A DNA stretch of 64,000 nt from Woeseiaceae bacterium (GTDB taxonomy: Bacteria > Pseudomonadota > Gammaproteobacteria > Steroidobacterales > Woeseiaceae), in NCBI GenBank assembly GCA_030065985.1, contig JASJCM010000004.1, forward strand, positions 59,095-123,094, read 5' to 3'. The translations under genes were made by a program, and so were the position numbers. The notes under the pieces were generated by a model. The model searched no databases. It saw only the letters and a list, made by a program, of their open reading frames with translations, and was not told the DNA's origin. Every line of letters starts with the position of its first letter. Position 1 is the stretch's first letter. Positions 61,746 through 64,000 of the stretch are shown here, one piece after another.

Positions 61746-63578
61746 ATGTGCGGAATCGTCGGCGCGGTTGCCGAGAGAAACATCGTACCGGTCCTCGTCG
61801 AGGGACTGCATCGCCTCGAGTATCGAGGTTACGACTCCGCCGGCGTCGCCGTTATCGACAGAGATGGCGATATCGGTCTGAGCCGGACGACCGGCAAGGT
61901 TGCCGACCTCGAAGCAAGGCTCGCCGACAATCCACTGCGTGGGCGCATTGGTGTCGCGCATACGCGCTGGGCAACACACGGTGGCGTCACTGAGGCGAAC
62001 GCGCATCCGCACCTGTCCGGTGATCGCGTCGCCGTCATCCACAACGGCATCATCGAGAATTACCAGGAAATCAAGGACGAGCTCATCGAAAAGGGCTACG
62101 AGTTCGCGTCCGAAACCGACACCGAGGTTGCCGCGCATCTCGTCCACGACTACCTCAAACAGGGCGAGGACCTGCTCAGCGCCGTGAGTAAGTCGGTCGC
62201 ACGCTTCCAGGGCGCGTACGCGCTGCTGGTTGTCGATGCAGAGGACCCCGATCGCATGGTGGTGAGCCGCGTCGCGAGTCCGCTGGTCATCGGCCGCGGC
62301 ATTGGCGAGAACTTCGTTGCGAGCGGTGCGCCCGCGCTGCTACCCGTAACACAGCGTTTCATCTACCTCGAACAGGGTGACATTGCGGAGATCACGCGGG
62401 AAGACGTACGCATCTTCGATGATAAGGGTCAGCCGGTCGAGCGGGAGACGCACGAGACGAACTGGGATGCCGAGGCGGCCGAGAAGGGGCCGTACCGACA
62501 CTTCATGCTCAAGGAGATCTTCGAGCAGCCAAGCGCACTGGCCGATACGCTGTATGGCCGGATCAATAACCACCAGGTCATGCCCGAGTCGCTCGGCCCG
62601 CGAGCTGCCGAACTCCTCGACGAGGTCGAACATATTCATATCGTCGCCTGCGGCACGAGCTATCACGCGGGCTGCGTCGGCAAGTACTGGATCGAGGCGC
62701 TGGCAGGCGTTCCCGTGCAGGTCGAGATCGCAAGTGAATATCGCTATCGGCACATGGTTGTGCCGGACAACACGCTGTTCGTAACCTTGTCGCAATCGGG
62801 CGAAACGGCCGACACGCTTGAGGCGCTGCGCATCGCGAAGCGCTCGGGCTATATGGGGTCGCTGACGATTTGCAACAGCGCGCACAGTTCGATGGTGCGT
62901 GAATCGGATCTCGTCATGATGACCCAGGCAGGTCCCGAGATCGGCGTTGCGAGTACAAAGGCGTTCACGACGCAGCTGCTATCCATCCTGCTGGTCACAC
63001 TGATGCTCGCGCGCCATCGCGGCCTCGATGAAGACCGGGAGCGAGAGTTCGTTGGCCACCTGTATCATGCGGCAGCCGCGTGTGAGCAGGCACTGACAAT
63101 GAGCAACGACCTCAAGGATCTTGCCGAGGAGTTCGCCGACAAGCATCACACGTTGTTCCTTGGCCGCGGCCCGATGTGGCCGATTGCCATGGAGGGCGCG
63201 TTAAAGCTGAAGGAAATTTCCTACATTCACGCCGAGGCCTACGCAGCCGGGGAGCTCAAGCACGGGCCGCTGGCGCTGATCGATGAGGATATGCCCGTCG
63301 TTGTTGTGGCGCCGAACAACGAGCTACTCGACAAACTCAAGTCGAATATGCAGGTCGTGCGGGCCAGAGGTGGCCAGCTCTACGTCTTTGCGGACCAGGA
63401 TACCGGCATTGAGCCCGAGGAAGGCATGAAGGTTATCGATATGCCGCATGCGGATCGTCTGATCGCGCCCATTGTCTATACGGTGCCGCTGCAGCTCCTG
63501 TCGTATCACGTCGCCGTACTGCGTGGCACCGACGTCGATCAGCCGCGCAACCTCGCCAAGAGTGTGACCGTCGAATAA
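61746..63578 (+). CDS. glmS: Glutamine--fructose-6-phosphate aminotransferase (isomerizing)
   Basis: 610 residues. The N-terminal glutaminase has the catalytic Cys ([10 protein letters not shown]), [13 protein letters not shown] and [18 protein letters not shown]. Two SIS domains follow, with [29 protein letters not shown] and [20 protein letters not shown]. The C terminus [13 protein letters not shown] is the conserved stretch whose DNA is recognised by TnsD-type targeting proteins. It starts hexosamine synthesis. Confidence 0.98.
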   Translation: MCGIVGAVAERNIVPVLVEGLHRLEYRGYDSAGVAVIDRDGDIGLSRTTGKVADLEARLADNPLRGRIGVAHTRWATHGGVTEANAHPHLSGDRVAVIHNGIIENYQEIKDELIEKGYEFASETDTEVAAHLVHDYLKQGEDLLSAVSKSVARFQGAYALLVVDAEDPDRMVVSRVASPLVIGRGIGENFVASGAPALLPVTQRFIYLEQGDIAEITREDVRIFDDKGQPVERETHETNWDAEAAEKGPYRHFMLKEIFEQPSALADTLYGRINNHQVMPESLGPRAAELLDEVEHIHIVACGTSYHAGCVGKYWIEALAGVPVQVEIASEYRYRHMVVPDNTLFVTLSQSGETADTLEALRIAKRSGYMGSLTICNSAHSSMVRESDLVMMTQAGPEIGVASTKAFTTQLLSILLVTLMLARHRGLDEDREREFVGHLYHAAAACEQALTMSNDLKDLAEEFADKHHTLFLGRGPMWPIAMEGALKLKEISYIHAEAYAAGELKHGPLALIDEDMPVVVVAPNNELLDKLKSNMQVVRARGGQLYVFADQDTGIEPEEGMKVIDMPHADRLIAPIVYTVPLQLLSYHVAVLRGTDVDQPRNLAKSVTVE

Positions 63579-63600
63579 GCGACCAATGCGGCCAATAGTC
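63540..63600 (+). other. attTn7-type target (end of glmS and 22-bp spacer)
   Basis: The last codons of glmS (from CAGCCGCGCAACC) plus 22 bp after the stop correspond to the TnsD binding region and insertion point of Tn7, which integrates about 25 bp after glmS in E. coli. The 5 bp just before the proposed transposon end are TAGTC (63596-63600), the predicted target duplication. Confidence 0.55.
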
Positions 63601-63681
63601 TGAACCTCGACAATTAACTCCGGAATAAAGCGAAAAACTCGCGAACGAAACTCCGAAATCGACAATTTATTCTCGAACAAA
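63601..63681. mobile_element. Putative end of a Tn7-like transposon with three TnsB-type repeats
   Basis: The block starts with TGAACCTC and then GACAATTAACTC, which parallels Tn7R (8-nt terminus TGTGGGCG, then GACAATAAAGTC). Three related 22-23 bp units lie at 63607-63629, 63639-63660 and 63659-63681; the first and third agree at 18 of 23 positions. By hand count 63601-63680 is about 40% GC, clearly lower than the flanking genes. The last two units overlap slightly, as TnsB sites do in Tn7R. No tnsA is seen before the window ends. The family assignment is by pattern only. Confidence 0.5.
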
Positions 63682-63926
63682 TGGCCATTTTCGTTGCGCT
63701 GGCGCCGCGAACGTCATCCGATTGGCTGCCACTCTTTGGATAAGTCAAGAAAGGTGGCTCGGAGTTCATGCGTACAATTACCTAGCTGGCGCAGTTTGGC
63801 GGTACAAGTCGCGCTAGCGGAATACCGCGCACAGCCACACAGCAGCCCAACAAACGAGCGATGCAACGGCAGAACCCGATCGGGCCAGCAGTCAATAAGG
63901 AAATCCGAGATCGTCGATGTCATAAC

Positions 63927-64000
63927 ATGTATCGATTGGATACTACTGATCCCAGTCTTTTGAATTTGAGTAGAGAAACCAAAGTGCGGCAAAGGTTCCT
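63927..64000 (+). CDS. Possible start of an open reading frame running off the window
   Basis: From ATG 63927 the frame (MYRLDTTDPSLLNLSRETK) stays open to the last base, 24 codons. No convincing ribosome site precedes it. It lies inside the proposed transposon. I cannot assign a family; tnsA or a cargo gene are both open. The remaining stretch 63682-63926 shows no supported gene. Confidence 0.25.
   Translation, partial: MYRLDTTDPSLLNLSRETKVRQRF

Noticed and set aside
63694..63963. 89-codon plus-strand frame after glmS, tested as tnsA
   Set aside because: Shows no endonuclease motif of TnsA and lacks a ribosome site.
63714..63992. 92-codon minus-strand frame after glmS
   Set aside because: No ribosome site, odd composition (many Cys, Ser, Arg) and no recognisable motif; it looks like spurious translation of transposon-end DNA.

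Overview
The window looks like the replication-origin region of a free-living gammaproteobacterium with a GC-rich genome. The order rpmH-rnpA-yidC-mnmE / mnmG / rsmG-parA-parB / atpIBEFHAGDC / glmU-glmS, with dnaA-dnaN-recF-gyrB on the opposite strand, is the classic gammaproteobacterial oriC neighbourhood. An NtrBC-regulated glnA, a two-subunit glycyl-tRNA synthetase and many exported or lipoprotein peptidases fit a Chromatiales/Woeseiales-like marine lineage. That taxonomic placement is inference from gene order only. No rRNA or tRNA gene was recognised.

Region by region. 1-4817 (minus): nitrogen operon glnA, DUF4124 protein, ntrB, ntrC and a GNAT acetyltransferase cut by the window edge, preceded by a sigma-54 promoter and two NtrC sites. 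5172-11124 (plus): glyQ-glyS-gmhB-plsC-M28 peptidase, tightly packed. 11127-14519 (minus): small lipoprotein, membrane-anchored GST-like protein, M13 lipoprotein peptidase. 14627-20870 (minus): gyrB, recF (carrying two parS sites), dnaN, a DnaA-box-rich intergenic region (likely oriC) and dnaA. 21063-25884 (mostly plus): rpmH, rnpA, yidC and mnmE, with a minus-strand hydrolase-OsmC fusion between yidC and mnmE. 25887-33068 (minus): six overlapping or abutting genes (S33 hydrolase, ABC-2 ATPase, ABC-2 permease, membrane-anchored M16 protease, inactive-type M16 protein, SGNH hydrolase).

33173-48395 (mostly plus): mnmG, an oligopeptide ABC importer with fused ATPases, a DUF945 protein (minus), cytochrome c4, MBL hydrolase, acrylyl-CoA reductase-type MDR, S9 peptidase, then rsmG-parA-parB. 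48388-50296 (minus): a REP-associated tyrosine transposase flanked by palindromic repeats, and an EAL-domain protein. 50462-57565 (plus): a strong sigma-70 promoter, a leader with a terminator-like hairpin, and the full F1Fo ATP synthase operon. 57562-60276: sodium:solute symporter, a beta-barrel-like exported protein and a small secreted protein. 60378-63578: glmU-glmS. Right after glmS, at the canonical attTn7 position, the sequence becomes AT-richer and shows three related 22-23 bp repeats starting with an 8-nt terminus. This looks like the end of a Tn7-like transposon whose body lies beyond the window.

The most unusual points are the Tn7-like end downstream of glmS, the S33/ABC-2/M16/SGNH operon with an M16 protease fused to a membrane module normally seen on signalling proteins, terminator-like hairpins in the rpmH and atp leaders, and three convergent gene pairs whose stop codons share one CTAG.
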